Of a DNA stretch of 64,000 nt, positions 1 to 7,868 are shown one piece after another. The stretch is from DASZBX01 sp035943635 (lineage in GTDB: Bacteria; Actinomycetota; Actinomycetes; Streptomycetales; Catenulisporaceae): NCBI GenBank assembly GCA_035943635.1, contig DASZBX010000071.1, positions 62,001-126,000 of the forward strand. Reading direction: 5' to 3'. The notes beneath the pieces are model-generated. The model worked only from the letters and a program-made list of their open reading frames with translations. It was not told where the DNA came from and did no database searches. Positions within the stretch are counted from its first letter, which is position 1, and the number at the start of each line of letters is the position of its first letter. The translations under genes and the position numbers were made by a program.

Positions 1-73
1 GCACGCCGACGACCGCCGTGACCACTGCGGCCAGGGCGGGCGTGAGAGCGCGGGAACGGTCGGCGGCTGACAC
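1..73 (-). CDS. Possible 5' end of an unidentified membrane or secreted protein (partial)
   Basis: An open frame begins with GTG nine bases after the trpC stop and runs off the left edge. Only about 24 codons are visible. A short polar start (VSAADRSR) is followed by an Ala/Val-rich hydrophobic run that could be a signal anchor or first membrane segment. In related actinomycetes small membrane proteins or trpM/trpB follow trpC, so a gene here is expected, but I cannot name it. No clear ribosome binding site precedes the GTG. Confidence 0.3.
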   Translation of the reverse strand, partial: MSAADRSRALTPALAAVVTAVVGV

Positions 74-81
74 GGCTGCTG

Positions 82-888
82 CTACCGCCCGCGCCGCATC
101 GCCGGGTGCGCGCCGGCCGCGACCAGGTCGGCCACCGCGTCGCGCGGGTTCTTACCCGTCACCAGGGACTCGCCGACCAGCACCGCGTCCGCGCCGGAGT
201 TGGCGTAGGCGATCAGGTCGTGCGGGCCGCGGACCCCGGACTCGGCCACCTTGACGATGTTGGCCGGGATCAGCGGGGCCAGCCGGGAGAAGGTGGTCCG
301 GTCCACTTCGAGGGTCTTGAGGTTGCGCGCGTTCACGCCGATGATCTTCGCCCCGGCGTCCAGCGCCCGGGCGACCTCCTCCTCGTCGTGCACCTCGATC
401 AGCGGGGTCAGCCCGATCGACTCGGCCCGCTCGATCAGCGAGACCAGGGCCTCCTGGTCGAGCGCGGCCACGATCAGCAGGGCCAGGTCGGCGCCGTACG
501 CGCGGGCCTCCCAGAGCTGGTAGCTGGTGACGATGAAGTCCTTGCGCAGGATCGGGACGTCGACCTGGCCGCGGACCTCCTTGAGGTCCTGCAGCGAGCC
601 GCCGAACCGGCGCCGCTCGGTGAGCACGCTGATCACGCTCGCCCCGCCGCGCTCGTAGTCCCCGGCCAGGGCGGCCGGGTCGGCGATCGCGGCCAGTGCG
701 CCCTTGGACGGGCTGGACCGCTTGACCTCGGCGATCACCGCGACGCCCTCGCCGCGCAGGGCGCGCACGCCGTCCTTGGCCCCGGGCTGCGCCTGCGCCT
801 TGGCCTTGATCTCGTCCAGGGAGACCTGGGCCTGCCGTTCGGCCAGATCGGCGCGGACACCCTCGATGATCTCTCCGAGCACATTCAC
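82..888 (-). CDS. trpC: Indole-3-glycerol phosphate synthase
   Basis: Closes the indole ring by converting carboxyphenylaminodeoxyribulose phosphate to indole-3-glycerol phosphate in tryptophan synthesis; cytoplasmic. The 268 residues form one TIM barrel of normal length. Family landmarks are AEVKRSSPSKG (53-63, catalytic Glu and Lys), LRKDFI (114-119), IEVHDEEE (164-171), GVNARNL (184-190) and VAESGV (214-219). The GTG start follows GAGGGG with a 9-base spacer. It lies downstream of the HGxxPAAW-like gene with a 127-bp gap. The gap has a TANNNT box (TAGCAT, 951-946), so trpC may have its own promoter. Confidence 0.97.
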   Translation of the reverse strand: MNVLGEIIEGVRADLAERQAQVSLDEIKAKAQAQPGAKDGVRALRGEGVAVIAEVKRSSPSKGALAAIADPAALAGDYERGGASVISVLTERRRFGGSLQDLKEVRGQVDVPILRKDFIVTSYQLWEARAYGADLALLIVAALDQEALVSLIERAESIGLTPLIEVHDEEEVARALDAGAKIIGVNARNLKTLEVDRTTFSRLAPLIPANIVKVAESGVRGPHDLIAYANSGADAVLVGESLVTGKNPRDAVADLVAAGAHPAMRRGR

Positions 889-1015
889 CGCGGCGATCCC
901 CTCTTATGTTCACGCACCGTCAACTGGCGATGCCACTGCCTACCCATGCTACCCAACTGAACGCATGGTCGACGCCATGCTTCGCCCGTCGGACGCCGCG
1001 GGGCAACCGTCCAGG

Positions 1016-1420
1016 CTAGTGAGCGGACAACTCCTTCACCTGGGATTCAGCTGTGGGCGCGGGCAGCGAGATGCTCGGACCGGCGCCGAGGGCGGCGCCG
1101 TTGCCGGCCTTCGCGGCCCGCGCTTCGGCCTTCAGTTCGCCCCAGACGTCCGGGATGCCGTACCCGGCGGCGTTCATCGCGACCACGACGACCAGCGCGA
1201 CGAGCTGGAGCGCGCCGCCGATGTAGACCACCGACCAGACGTGGAACGGGAAGGCGATCCCGCCGACGAGCGCGCCGACCGAGGAGATGACCACCCCGGT
1301 CCAGCGGGCGCGCGAGTGGCCGTGGTTGTAGTGCGGCTTGTGGTACGGCACCGGCGCGGCCGTGGGCGAGACCGGGCTCACCGGCCGCTCGCCGGCGTCC
1401 GCCTGCGGGGTGTTGGACAT
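1016..1420 (-). CDS. Small HGxxPAAW-like membrane protein of the trp cluster
   Basis: A 134-residue protein with a polar, Pro-rich N-terminus and two hydrophobic segments at about residues 42-60 and 65-85. The motif HGHSRARW (33-40) corresponds to the HGxxPAAW signature of a small membrane protein usually found between trpE and trpC in actinomycetes; here PA is replaced by RA. Function is unknown; its place suggests a link to tryptophan or aromatic metabolism. A strong ribosome site (GGAGGAG, 5-base spacer) supports the ATG. It sits 131 bp after the trp-associated membrane protein gene. That gap has a short GC hairpin (1525-1540). Confidence 0.75.
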   Translation of the reverse strand: MSNTPQADAGERPVSPVSPTAAPVPYHKPHYNHGHSRARWTGVVISSVGALVGGIAFPFHVWSVVYIGGALQLVALVVVVAMNAAGYGIPDVWGELKAEARAAKAGNGAALGAGPSISLPAPTAESQVKELSAH

Positions 1421-1551
1421 GGGTGCTCCTCCAGGAAAACGAAAGGACGTGGCGATGCGGGTTCATTGTCACCGACGGCCCGGCCGCGGTCCGCACCGGG
1501 TCGGCGGTCGAGCGTGCGGCGGGACCGGCCGGGCGGCCGGATCCGGCGGGT

Positions 1552-2184
1552 TCAGCCGGTCGGGTCGGCGCCGCGGTTCAGGGCGTCCCACAGGTCGCGC
1601 ACGGTCGGCTCGGCCGGGTCCGCCTCGGCGCCGGGGACCGGGCCGGCGGCCGCCGCGGCCGAGGCGGCGGGCGGCTCGTAGCGGCTGGACAGTCCGGTCC
1701 AGGTCCGGCCGAAGGCGAGGGTGTAGGCCCCGGCCAGCGCGATCAGCGCGCCGCCGAGCATGGTCAGGTAGGGCCAGAAGCTGTGGCCGATCCCGGTGAC
1801 CTGCGCGGACGCGCCGACGATGGTCCGCGAGTCGGCATCGGTGAGCGCCGAGTCCAGGTGCGCGAGCTTGCTCGCCACGGTCGCGATCACCCCCGCGCCG
1901 GCCGCCAGGAGCAGGGCGCCGACCGCGTACCGGCCGATCCGGCGGACCGCGAAGACGGCCACCGCCCCGGCCAGCCCGGCCAGGCCGAGCGCCTCGGGCG
2001 CCCCGGACATCTGCGAACCGGTCGCGTCGACCGTCATGCTGAACGGTACGGTCACCGTGCCGTGGGCCCAGCCGCGGCCCGCGGAGCTGAGGATCAGCGC
2101 GGCGCCGAGCGCGGACAGCACGGCCGCGACCGCCTTGCCCCGCGCCGTGGACCGGGAACCCGGTTGTCTCTGTTTCTGCGCCAC
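1552..2184 (-). CDS. Trp biosynthesis-associated membrane protein (Trp_oprn_chp family)
   Basis: About 210 residues with four hydrophobic segments and a polar Ala/Pro-rich tail, the pattern of the TIGR02234 membrane protein encoded beside trpE in actinomycetes. The first segment follows a basic N-terminus. The extracytoplasmic loop after SSAGRGWA and the later SFWPYLTMLGG are typical. Biochemical role is unknown. Start choice: GGGAGG lies 9 bases before GTG 2184 but directly against the ATG at 2193, so I prefer the GTG. It is separated from trpE by 381 bp containing hairpins and a duplicated trpE tail, so it may be transcribed separately. Confidence 0.8.
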   Translation of the reverse strand: MAQKQRQPGSRSTARGKAVAAVLSALGAALILSSAGRGWAHGTVTVPFSMTVDATGSQMSGAPEALGLAGLAGAVAVFAVRRIGRYAVGALLLAAGAGVIATVASKLAHLDSALTDADSRTIVGASAQVTGIGHSFWPYLTMLGGALIALAGAYTLAFGRTWTGLSSRYEPPAASAAAAAGPVPGAEADPAEPTVRDLWDALNRGADPTG

Positions 2185-2411
2185 GGGCCCCATCCTCCCA
2201 AACCGCTGCGCGCCCCCGTGCACGCGGGTGCCGTTTGCCGGCCGGGCGGGCCGCCGGTGGGCCCGGGACCGGTCAGTGCACCGAGAAGCCGCCGTCCACG
2301 CACAGGGATAGGTCGGCACGGTGCGCAGTCTGCCAGATCCGGCCGCCGCGTCCACGGCGCGGCGCGACCGGAATCGAGGGCTGAGATCAGGGGTCGAGCT
2401 CGCGCCGCCCG

Positions 2412-2467
2412 GAGCGGCATCGGTGCCGCTCTGCGGGCCGAAGCGGACTGGCAGGCGGTCAGTCCGC
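2412..2467 (-). terminator. Two consecutive hairpins downstream of trpE
   Basis: Hairpin 1 pairs 2443-2450 with 2460-2467 (8 perfect pairs, 9-base loop). Hairpin 2 pairs 2412-2419 with 2424-2431 (8 perfect pairs, TCGG loop). On the minus strand they follow the duplicated trpE tail and precede the next gene, as a terminator or attenuator would. There is no U-tract, which is common for actinomycete terminators. About 220 bp between hairpin 2 and the next start hold nothing I recognise. Confidence 0.5.
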
Positions 2468-2468
2468 A

Positions 2469-2622
2469 GGCCTTACCCGGACCGCGCGCAGGACAGCTCG
2501 GTCCGGGTGACGACTCGCGCCAGGCCGGTTCGGCGGGCCGTCGCGGGCCGGATAGCCAGCGGGCCTTACCCGGACTGCGCAGACGACAGCTCGGTCCGGG
2601 CGACGACCTGCGCGAGGTCGGT
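2469..2622 (-). repeat. Diverged tandem copy of the trpE 3' end
   Basis: Bases 2469-2529 and 2562-2622 align without gaps with 52 of 61 identities, 93 bases apart. The right copy is the real end of trpE including its TAA. The left copy lies after that stop, in the same frame, and on its own would encode a near-identical tail (RTELSCARSG against RTELSSAQSG) with its own TAA. A stem-loop follows the left copy directly, so the left copy may be the older end of the gene. Confidence 0.85.
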
Positions 2623-4176
2623 CAGGTCCGCCGCGGTCGCCACCGCGCGCAGCACGGCCATCGCCTTGTGGTGGCATTCGGCGTCCTCGGCGGCCGGGTC
2701 CGAGTCGGCCACGATCCCGGCCCCGGCCTGCACGTACGCCGTCCCGTCGCGCAGTAGCGCAGTCCGGATGGCGATCGCCGTGTCGGCGTTCCCGGCGAAG
2801 TCGAGATAGCCGACGCAGCCGCCGTACAGGCCGCGGCGGGTGGGTTCGAGCTCGTCGATGATCTCCATCGCGCGCGGCTTGGGCGCGCCGGACAGGGTGC
2901 CGGCCGGGAACGTGGCCAGCAGCACCTCCAGCGCGCTGCGGCCCGGCGCGAGCTGCCCGACCACGGTCGAGACGATGTGCATCACGTGGCTGTACCGCTC
3001 GATCGCCATGAAGTCGACCACCTCGACCGTGCCCGGCGCGCTGATCCGGCCCAGGTCGTTGCGGCCGAGGTCGACCAGCATCAGGTGTTCGGCGCGTTCC
3101 TTGGGGTCGGCGAGCAGTTCCGCGGCCAGGGCCGCGTCGCGCTCGGGGGTGGCCCCGCGCGGCCGGGTGCCGGCGATCGGGTGCAGCATCGCGCTGCCGT
3201 CGGTCACCTTCACCAGGGCCTCGGGCGAGGAGCCGACCACGTCGAACCCGGGCGTGCCGTCCTGGCCGGGGAAGCGGAACAGGTACATGTACGGGCTCGG
3301 GTTGCTGGCCCGCAGCACCCGGTAGACGTCCAGCGCGCTGGCCTCGGTGCGCAGTTCGAAGCGCTGGGAGAGCACGATCTGGAACGCGTCGCCGGACCGG
3401 ATGTGCTCCTTCGCGGTCCGAACCGCGGCCCGGTAGTCGGCGCTGCTGCGGTTGCCGGTCAGCTGCGCGGCCAGGGCGTCGGGCTCCGGGGGCGGGCCGA
3501 GCCGGGCCACTCCGGAGGAGGCCGGGGCGGGGGCGGCCAGGGCCAGGTCCGCGGTCATCCGCTCCAGCCGGTCGACCGCGCGCCGGTAGGCGGCGTCGAC
3601 GCCGTCGGAGGTGTTGTTGTGGTTGATCGCGTTGGCGATCAGGGTCACGGTGCCGTCGCTGTGGTCGAGCACGGCCAGGTCGCTGGCCAGCAGCATGGTC
3701 AGTTCGGGCAGGGCCAGGTCGTCCTGGGCGTGGCTGCCGATCCGCTCCAGCCGGCGGACCGTGTCGTAGCCCAGGTAGCCGACGAAGCCGCCGGTCAGCG
3801 GGGGCAGGCCGGTGGCGTCCTGGCCGTCGGCCGGGACCCGCAGGGCTTCCAGGGCCGCGCCGAGCACGGCCAGCGGGTCGCCCTCGGCCGGCAGCCCGGC
3901 CGGCAGGTCGCCGAGCCAGTGCGCCCGGCCGCCGCGCTCGGTCAGGGCCAGTTCGCTGCGCACGCCGACGAAGGAGTAGCGGGACCAGACGCCCTGCTCG
4001 GCGGATTCCAGCAGGAAGGTGCCGACCCGCTCGCCGGCCAGCCTGCGGTACAGGCCGATCGCGCTCTCGCCGTCGGCCAGGAACCGGCGGGTGACGGCGA
4101 TGACCCGCTGGCGGGCGGCCAGGTCGCGGAAGGTGGCCAGATCGGGGGTGATCGTACCGGTCGTCATGGCTGACAT
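2566..4176 (-). CDS. trpE: Anthranilate synthase component I
   Basis: Makes anthranilate from chorismate with glutamine-derived ammonia, the committed and feedback-controlled step of tryptophan synthesis. About 536 residues. The N-terminal LLESAE motif belongs to the tryptophan-binding site. The C-terminal chorismate-binding half shows IAGTRPRG, LVDLGRNDLGR, AGTLSGAPKPRAM and GLYGGCVGY. The start is ATG 4176 (MSAMTTG) or ATG 4167; neither has a strong ribosome site. It lies 77 bp after hisI in the same direction, so hisI and trpE may share a transcript. No trpD, trpB or trpA is in the window. The last 20 codons have a diverged duplicate downstream. Confidence 0.96.
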   Translation of the reverse strand: MSAMTTGTITPDLATFRDLAARQRVIAVTRRFLADGESAIGLYRRLAGERVGTFLLESAEQGVWSRYSFVGVRSELALTERGGRAHWLGDLPAGLPAEGDPLAVLGAALEALRVPADGQDATGLPPLTGGFVGYLGYDTVRRLERIGSHAQDDLALPELTMLLASDLAVLDHSDGTVTLIANAINHNNTSDGVDAAYRRAVDRLERMTADLALAAPAPASSGVARLGPPPEPDALAAQLTGNRSSADYRAAVRTAKEHIRSGDAFQIVLSQRFELRTEASALDVYRVLRASNPSPYMYLFRFPGQDGTPGFDVVGSSPEALVKVTDGSAMLHPIAGTRPRGATPERDAALAAELLADPKERAEHLMLVDLGRNDLGRISAPGTVEVVDFMAIERYSHVMHIVSTVVGQLAPGRSALEVLLATFPAGTLSGAPKPRAMEIIDELEPTRRGLYGGCVGYLDFAGNADTAIAIRTALLRDGTAYVQAGAGIVADSDPAAEDAECHHKAMAVLRAVATAADLTDLAQVVARTELSSAQSG

Positions 4177-4253
4177 CTTGGCAGAAACCGCGCCGCGGCC
4201 GGCCGGCGGCGCCGCGGACCGGCCGCAGCCGCCCGCCGAACGGCCCGCCGGGC

Positions 4254-4619
4254 TCAGGAACCGGTCAGCAGTCCGGCGTCGAAGCAGGTCCGGGCGCCGG
4301 TGTGGCAGGCCGGGCCGGTCTGGTCGACCCGGACCAGGATGGTGTCGCCGTCGCAGTCCAGCGCCACGGACACCACCCGCTGGGTGTGGCCGGAGGTCTC
4401 GCCTTTGACCCAGTACGCGCGCCGGCTGCGGGACCAGTAGGTGGCCCGGCCGGTGGTCAGCGTGCGGTGCAGGGCCTCGTCGTCCATCCAGGCCAGCATG
4501 AGCACTTCGCCGGTGTCGAACTGCTGGGCCACGGCCGGGACCAGGCCGTCTTCGGTGCGCTTGAGGGCCTTGGCGATCTGCGGGTCGAGCTGTGCGCCCG
4601 CGGCGGAGTCCTGACTCAT
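4254..4619 (-). CDS. hisI: Phosphoribosyl-AMP cyclohydrolase
   Basis: Opens the adenine ring of phosphoribosyl-AMP, the third step of histidine synthesis, using zinc. At 121 residues it is the stand-alone cyclohydrolase without a fused HisE domain, as usual in actinomycetes. Motifs are WMDDEAL (44-50), YWSRSR (61-66), KGETSGH (72-78), the metal site DCDGD (88-92) and cysteines C105 and C112. The ATG follows GGGGA. It is separated from the main his operon by 12 kb and stands directly upstream of trpE. The mannosyltransferase gene diverges 65 bp away. Confidence 0.96.
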   Translation of the reverse strand: MSQDSAAGAQLDPQIAKALKRTEDGLVPAVAQQFDTGEVLMLAWMDDEALHRTLTTGRATYWSRSRRAYWVKGETSGHTQRVVSVALDCDGDTILVRVDQTGPACHTGARTCFDAGLLTGS

Positions 4620-4684
4620 ATCCCCATTGTCCCGTACCCGGTATGTTTTCGTAGACCATCCGGGCCCATCGCACAGGGGATCTC

Positions 4685-5878
4685 ATGAGTACTCAGCTCG
4701 GCGTCGAGGCCGAAGCACCGGCCCGGCCCCGGCCGCCGGCCGGGTTCAGCTGGGCCGCCGCCATGGCCGCGGCCGGGCCGGCCTGGGTGCTGGCCCGGGT
4801 GATCGGGCTGTTGATCCAGGCGCTGGTGCAGTCCACCGGCCAGCACCCGCAGCCGAGGCTGCCGGACGGCACGCCGGTCCAGAGCGGCATGGGCCAGTTC
4901 CTGTCCTGGGACGCGTCCTGGTACCTGGGCCTGGCCGAGCACGGGTACTCGGCCTACGGGCCCACCGGCACCCGCTTCTTCCCGCTGCTGCCGCTGCTGA
5001 TCCGCGGCCTGCACGCGGTGGGCATCGCGCCCCAGACGGGCATCCTGCTGATCTGCTGGCTGGCCGCGCTCGGGTTCGCGGTGCTGATCTACCGGCTGGC
5101 CCTGGACCTGACCGGCGACGCGGGCACGGCCCGGCGCGCGGCCTGGCTCAGCCAGCTCGCCCCGGGCGCGTTCGCCCTGTTCATGGGCTACTCCGAAGGT
5201 CTGGCCGAGCTGTGCGCGACCGCGTTCCTGATCGCGGTGCTGCGCCCGGCGGACGGCACCCGGGCGACCCGGGTCTGGCTGCTCGCGGGCTTCGTGGCCG
5301 GGGTGGCCGGCGGGCTGGACCGGCCGGTCGGGCTGCTGCTGGCCCTGCCCGGCTTCGTCGAGCTGCTGCGACGCCGGAAGGAACCGGTTCCGGCGCTGGC
5401 CGCGCGGTTCGCGGTCGCCTTCTCGCCGCTGCTCGGGGCGGCCTTCTACCTGCTGTGGTGCCAGCGCGTGTACGGCACGTTCGACCTGCCCTACTCGATC
5501 CAGAGCACGCCCGGGCTGCACGGCGGCCTGGCCACCGACCCGCTGCAGACGATCTGGCACATGCTCGACGCCTCGACCATGACCGGCTTGGAAATGCTCA
5601 CGGTGATCCTGGTCTTCGCCGGGGTGGCGCTGCTGTGGGTGTGCGCGCGCAGGCTGCCGCTGTCGTTGACGCTGTGGTCGGCGTTGATGGTCCTGTCCGG
5701 GCTGACCGCGGTCCAGCTGGCCGGGTACGCCCGGTACGCCAGCGCGGCGGTTCCGCTGGTCATCGCGGCGGCGATGATCGCGAAGGACCGGCGGGCCTGG
5801 GCGTGGATGATCGCCGGTTCGACGTGCGCGCTGGCGTACCTGACCTATGGGGCGTTCTCGGGCTGGTACATCCCGTAG
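4685..5878 (+). CDS. PIG-V-like mannosyltransferase family membrane protein
   Basis: A 397-residue polytopic protein with about eight to ten hydrophobic segments. The early luminal-type motif FLSWDASWYLGLAEHGY (73-89), then RFFPLLPLL, MGYSEGLAEL and LDRPVG match the PIG-V/dolichyl-phosphate-mannose-dependent mannosyltransferase group of GT-C enzymes. It probably adds mannose from a polyprenyl donor to a lipid or envelope glycan outside the membrane; the acceptor cannot be inferred. It diverges from hisI and converges with the ABC exporter genes, with only 10 bp between the stops and no room for a separate terminator. Confidence 0.75.
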   Translation: MSTQLGVEAEAPARPRPPAGFSWAAAMAAAGPAWVLARVIGLLIQALVQSTGQHPQPRLPDGTPVQSGMGQFLSWDASWYLGLAEHGYSAYGPTGTRFFPLLPLLIRGLHAVGIAPQTGILLICWLAALGFAVLIYRLALDLTGDAGTARRAAWLSQLAPGAFALFMGYSEGLAELCATAFLIAVLRPADGTRATRVWLLAGFVAGVAGGLDRPVGLLLALPGFVELLRRRKEPVPALAARFAVAFSPLLGAAFYLLWCQRVYGTFDLPYSIQSTPGLHGGLATDPLQTIWHMLDASTMTGLEMLTVILVFAGVALLWVCARRLPLSLTLWSALMVLSGLTAVQLAGYARYASAAVPLVIAAAMIAKDRRAWAWMIAGSTCALAYLTYGAFSGWYIP

Positions 5879-5888
5879 GCAGAGCGAG

Positions 5889-7868
5889 TCACTGCCGGGC
5901 GGACTGGCGGGTCCAGGAGGCGTGCAGGCGGGCGTAGACGCCGTCCGCGGCCACGAGCTCGGCGTGCGGACCGTTCTCGACCAGGCTTCCGGCGTCGAAG
6001 ACGAGCACCACGTCGGCCGCCTGCGCGGTGGAGAGGCGGTGCGCGATCGACACGGTCGTGCGTCCCCGGGTCAGCCGGTCCAGGGCGCGCTGCAGCCGCA
6101 GCTCGGTGGCCGGGTCGACCGCGGAGGTGGCCTCGTCCAGCAGCAGCAGGTCCGGGTCGGCCACGTAGGCGCGGACCAGGGCCACCAGCTGCCGTTCGCC
6201 CGCGGACAGGGACTCCCCGCGCTGGCCGACCTGGCTCTGTACGCCGCGCTGCAGTCCGGCCAGCCAGTCGCTCAGGCCCAGGTCGGCGAAGGCCGCGGCG
6301 GCCTGCTGGTCGGTCAGGCCGGGCGCGCCGTAGCGGACGTTGTCGGCGACGGTGCCGTCGAACAGGAACCCGTCCTGCGGGACCATCACGACCCGCCGGC
6401 GCAGCTGGTCGAACGGGATCCGGCGCAGGTCCACCCCGTTGACCAGCACTTCGCCGACGGTCGGGTCCATCAGCCGGGTGAGCAGTTTGGCGAAGGTGGT
6501 CTTGCCCGAGCCGGTCTCGCCGACCACGGCGACCCGGCTGCGCGGCGCGACGTGCACGCTGACCTCGCGCAGCACCAGGCCGGTGCCCGGGTAGGCGAAG
6601 CCGACCCGGCGGAACGCCACGCCGACCGGTCCGGGCGGCAGGTCGGCGCCGGCCGGGCCGGGGTCGGGCACGTCCGGCACCGCCTCCAGCAGGCCGATCA
6701 CCCGGCGCCAGCCGGAGATCGCGTTCTGCGCCTCGTTGATCACCTCCACCCCCCACTGCACCGGGGTGATGAAGAGGGAGACCAGGAACAGCATCGCGAC
6801 CAGGCGCCCGGAGGTCAGGTGGCCGCCGACGCCGAGCAGCACGCCGACCACGACCACCCCGGCGTTGGCCAGCCCGGCCGCGATCTCGCCGGCGCTGAAG
6901 GTGGCCACGATCACCCGCTGGGTGCGGATCTGGGCGCCGCGGGTGTGCTCGATCGCCCGGTCGATCCGCTGCTGGGTCTGCTCCTCGATCCCGTAGGCGC
7001 GCACCACCGGCGCGCCGACCAGGGACTCGCTGATCGCGCCGAGCATGGTGCCGATCGACTTGCGCACCACGCCGTAGCGTTCCCCGGTCCGTTTCTGGAT
7101 CATCCGCATGGTCAGGAACAGCGGCAGGAAGCAGATCCAGACCAGGACGGTCAGCTGCCAGGAGTAGACCGCCATCACGACCGTGGCCAGGAACATCTGG
7201 GCGATGCTGACGAAGAGGGTCAGGCCGCCCTCCTGGATGAAGTTGGTGATCGTGTCCACGTCGGAGGTGACCCGGGAGACCAGGGAGCCGCGCTGCTCGG
7301 CCTGCTGGTGCAGGACGGACAGTTCGTGCACGTGCCGGAACGCCTTGACCCGCAGTGCGGCCAGCCCGGACTCGCTGGACCGGTACAGCCGGCGGTTCAT
7401 GGTGACCGCGGCGCAGGCGGTGATCAGCACCGCGACCCCGGCGAGCAGGGCCATCCAGCGCACTTCGGGCACGTCGACGCCGCGGGTGGCGTCGAAGCCG
7501 TGGTCCAGGGCCTGCTGCACCGCGACCGGGATCACGATCCGGCCGACGGTGGCGACGAAGGCCAGGGCCATGGTCGCGCCGATCCCGCGGGTGAACTCGG
7601 GCGACAGGCGCAGGCCCTTGCGCACGATGGCCAGCGGGCCGCCGGAGGCCTCGCCGACCTCGCCGGCGGTGCGGCCGATCGTGGGGTCGGCGGGGGCGGC
7701 CTCTGCGGCCTCTGCGGCTGAGGCTTCGTCGGCGGCGGCTTTCGCGGCAGCCGCGGCGGCGGTGATCGCGAGGTCGTCCGGGTCGAGGACCGGGGCCGGG
7801 GCGGTCGACGGCGGCCGGTCGTCCGGCGGCTGCGGTTGGTCCGCCGTGACCGCGCTGGTGGTGCTCAT
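5889..7868 (-). CDS. ABC exporter half-transporter, subunit with intact catalytic site
   Basis: A 659-residue fusion of an exporter-type membrane domain (about 95-390) and an ATPase domain. Walker A is GETGSGKT (about 449), Walker B LLLLDEATSA with catalytic Glu (about 572), and the H-loop is IAHR (about 607). Its signature motif is LSAGE instead of LSGGQ. The N-terminus carries about 70 Ala/Pro/Glu-rich residues of unknown role. The ATG overlaps the stop of the upstream half-transporter by 4 bases (ATGA), so the two are translationally coupled and form a heterodimer. Substrate is unknown; the family includes lipid and drug exporters. Confidence 0.9.
   Translation of the reverse strand: MSTTSAVTADQPQPPDDRPPSTAPAPVLDPDDLAITAAAAAAKAAADEASAAEAAEAAPADPTIGRTAGEVGEASGGPLAIVRKGLRLSPEFTRGIGATMALAFVATVGRIVIPVAVQQALDHGFDATRGVDVPEVRWMALLAGVAVLITACAAVTMNRRLYRSSESGLAALRVKAFRHVHELSVLHQQAEQRGSLVSRVTSDVDTITNFIQEGGLTLFVSIAQMFLATVVMAVYSWQLTVLVWICFLPLFLTMRMIQKRTGERYGVVRKSIGTMLGAISESLVGAPVVRAYGIEEQTQQRIDRAIEHTRGAQIRTQRVIVATFSAGEIAAGLANAGVVVVGVLLGVGGHLTSGRLVAMLFLVSLFITPVQWGVEVINEAQNAISGWRRVIGLLEAVPDVPDPGPAGADLPPGPVGVAFRRVGFAYPGTGLVLREVSVHVAPRSRVAVVGETGSGKTTFAKLLTRLMDPTVGEVLVNGVDLRRIPFDQLRRRVVMVPQDGFLFDGTVADNVRYGAPGLTDQQAAAAFADLGLSDWLAGLQRGVQSQVGQRGESLSAGERQLVALVRAYVADPDLLLLDEATSAVDPATELRLQRALDRLTRGRTTVSIAHRLSTAQAADVVLVFDAGSLVENGPHAELVAADGVYARLHASWTRQSARQ

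Noticed and set aside
106..960. Long plus-strand open frame opposite trpC
   Set aside because: Antisense shadow produced by high GC; composition is Gly/Arg/Val/Asp-rich with no family match, and trpC is certain on the other strand.
1525..1540. CCGGCC-GGGC-GGCCGG stem between two trp-cluster genes
   Set aside because: Six-pair GC stems arise often by chance at this composition; not called as a terminator.
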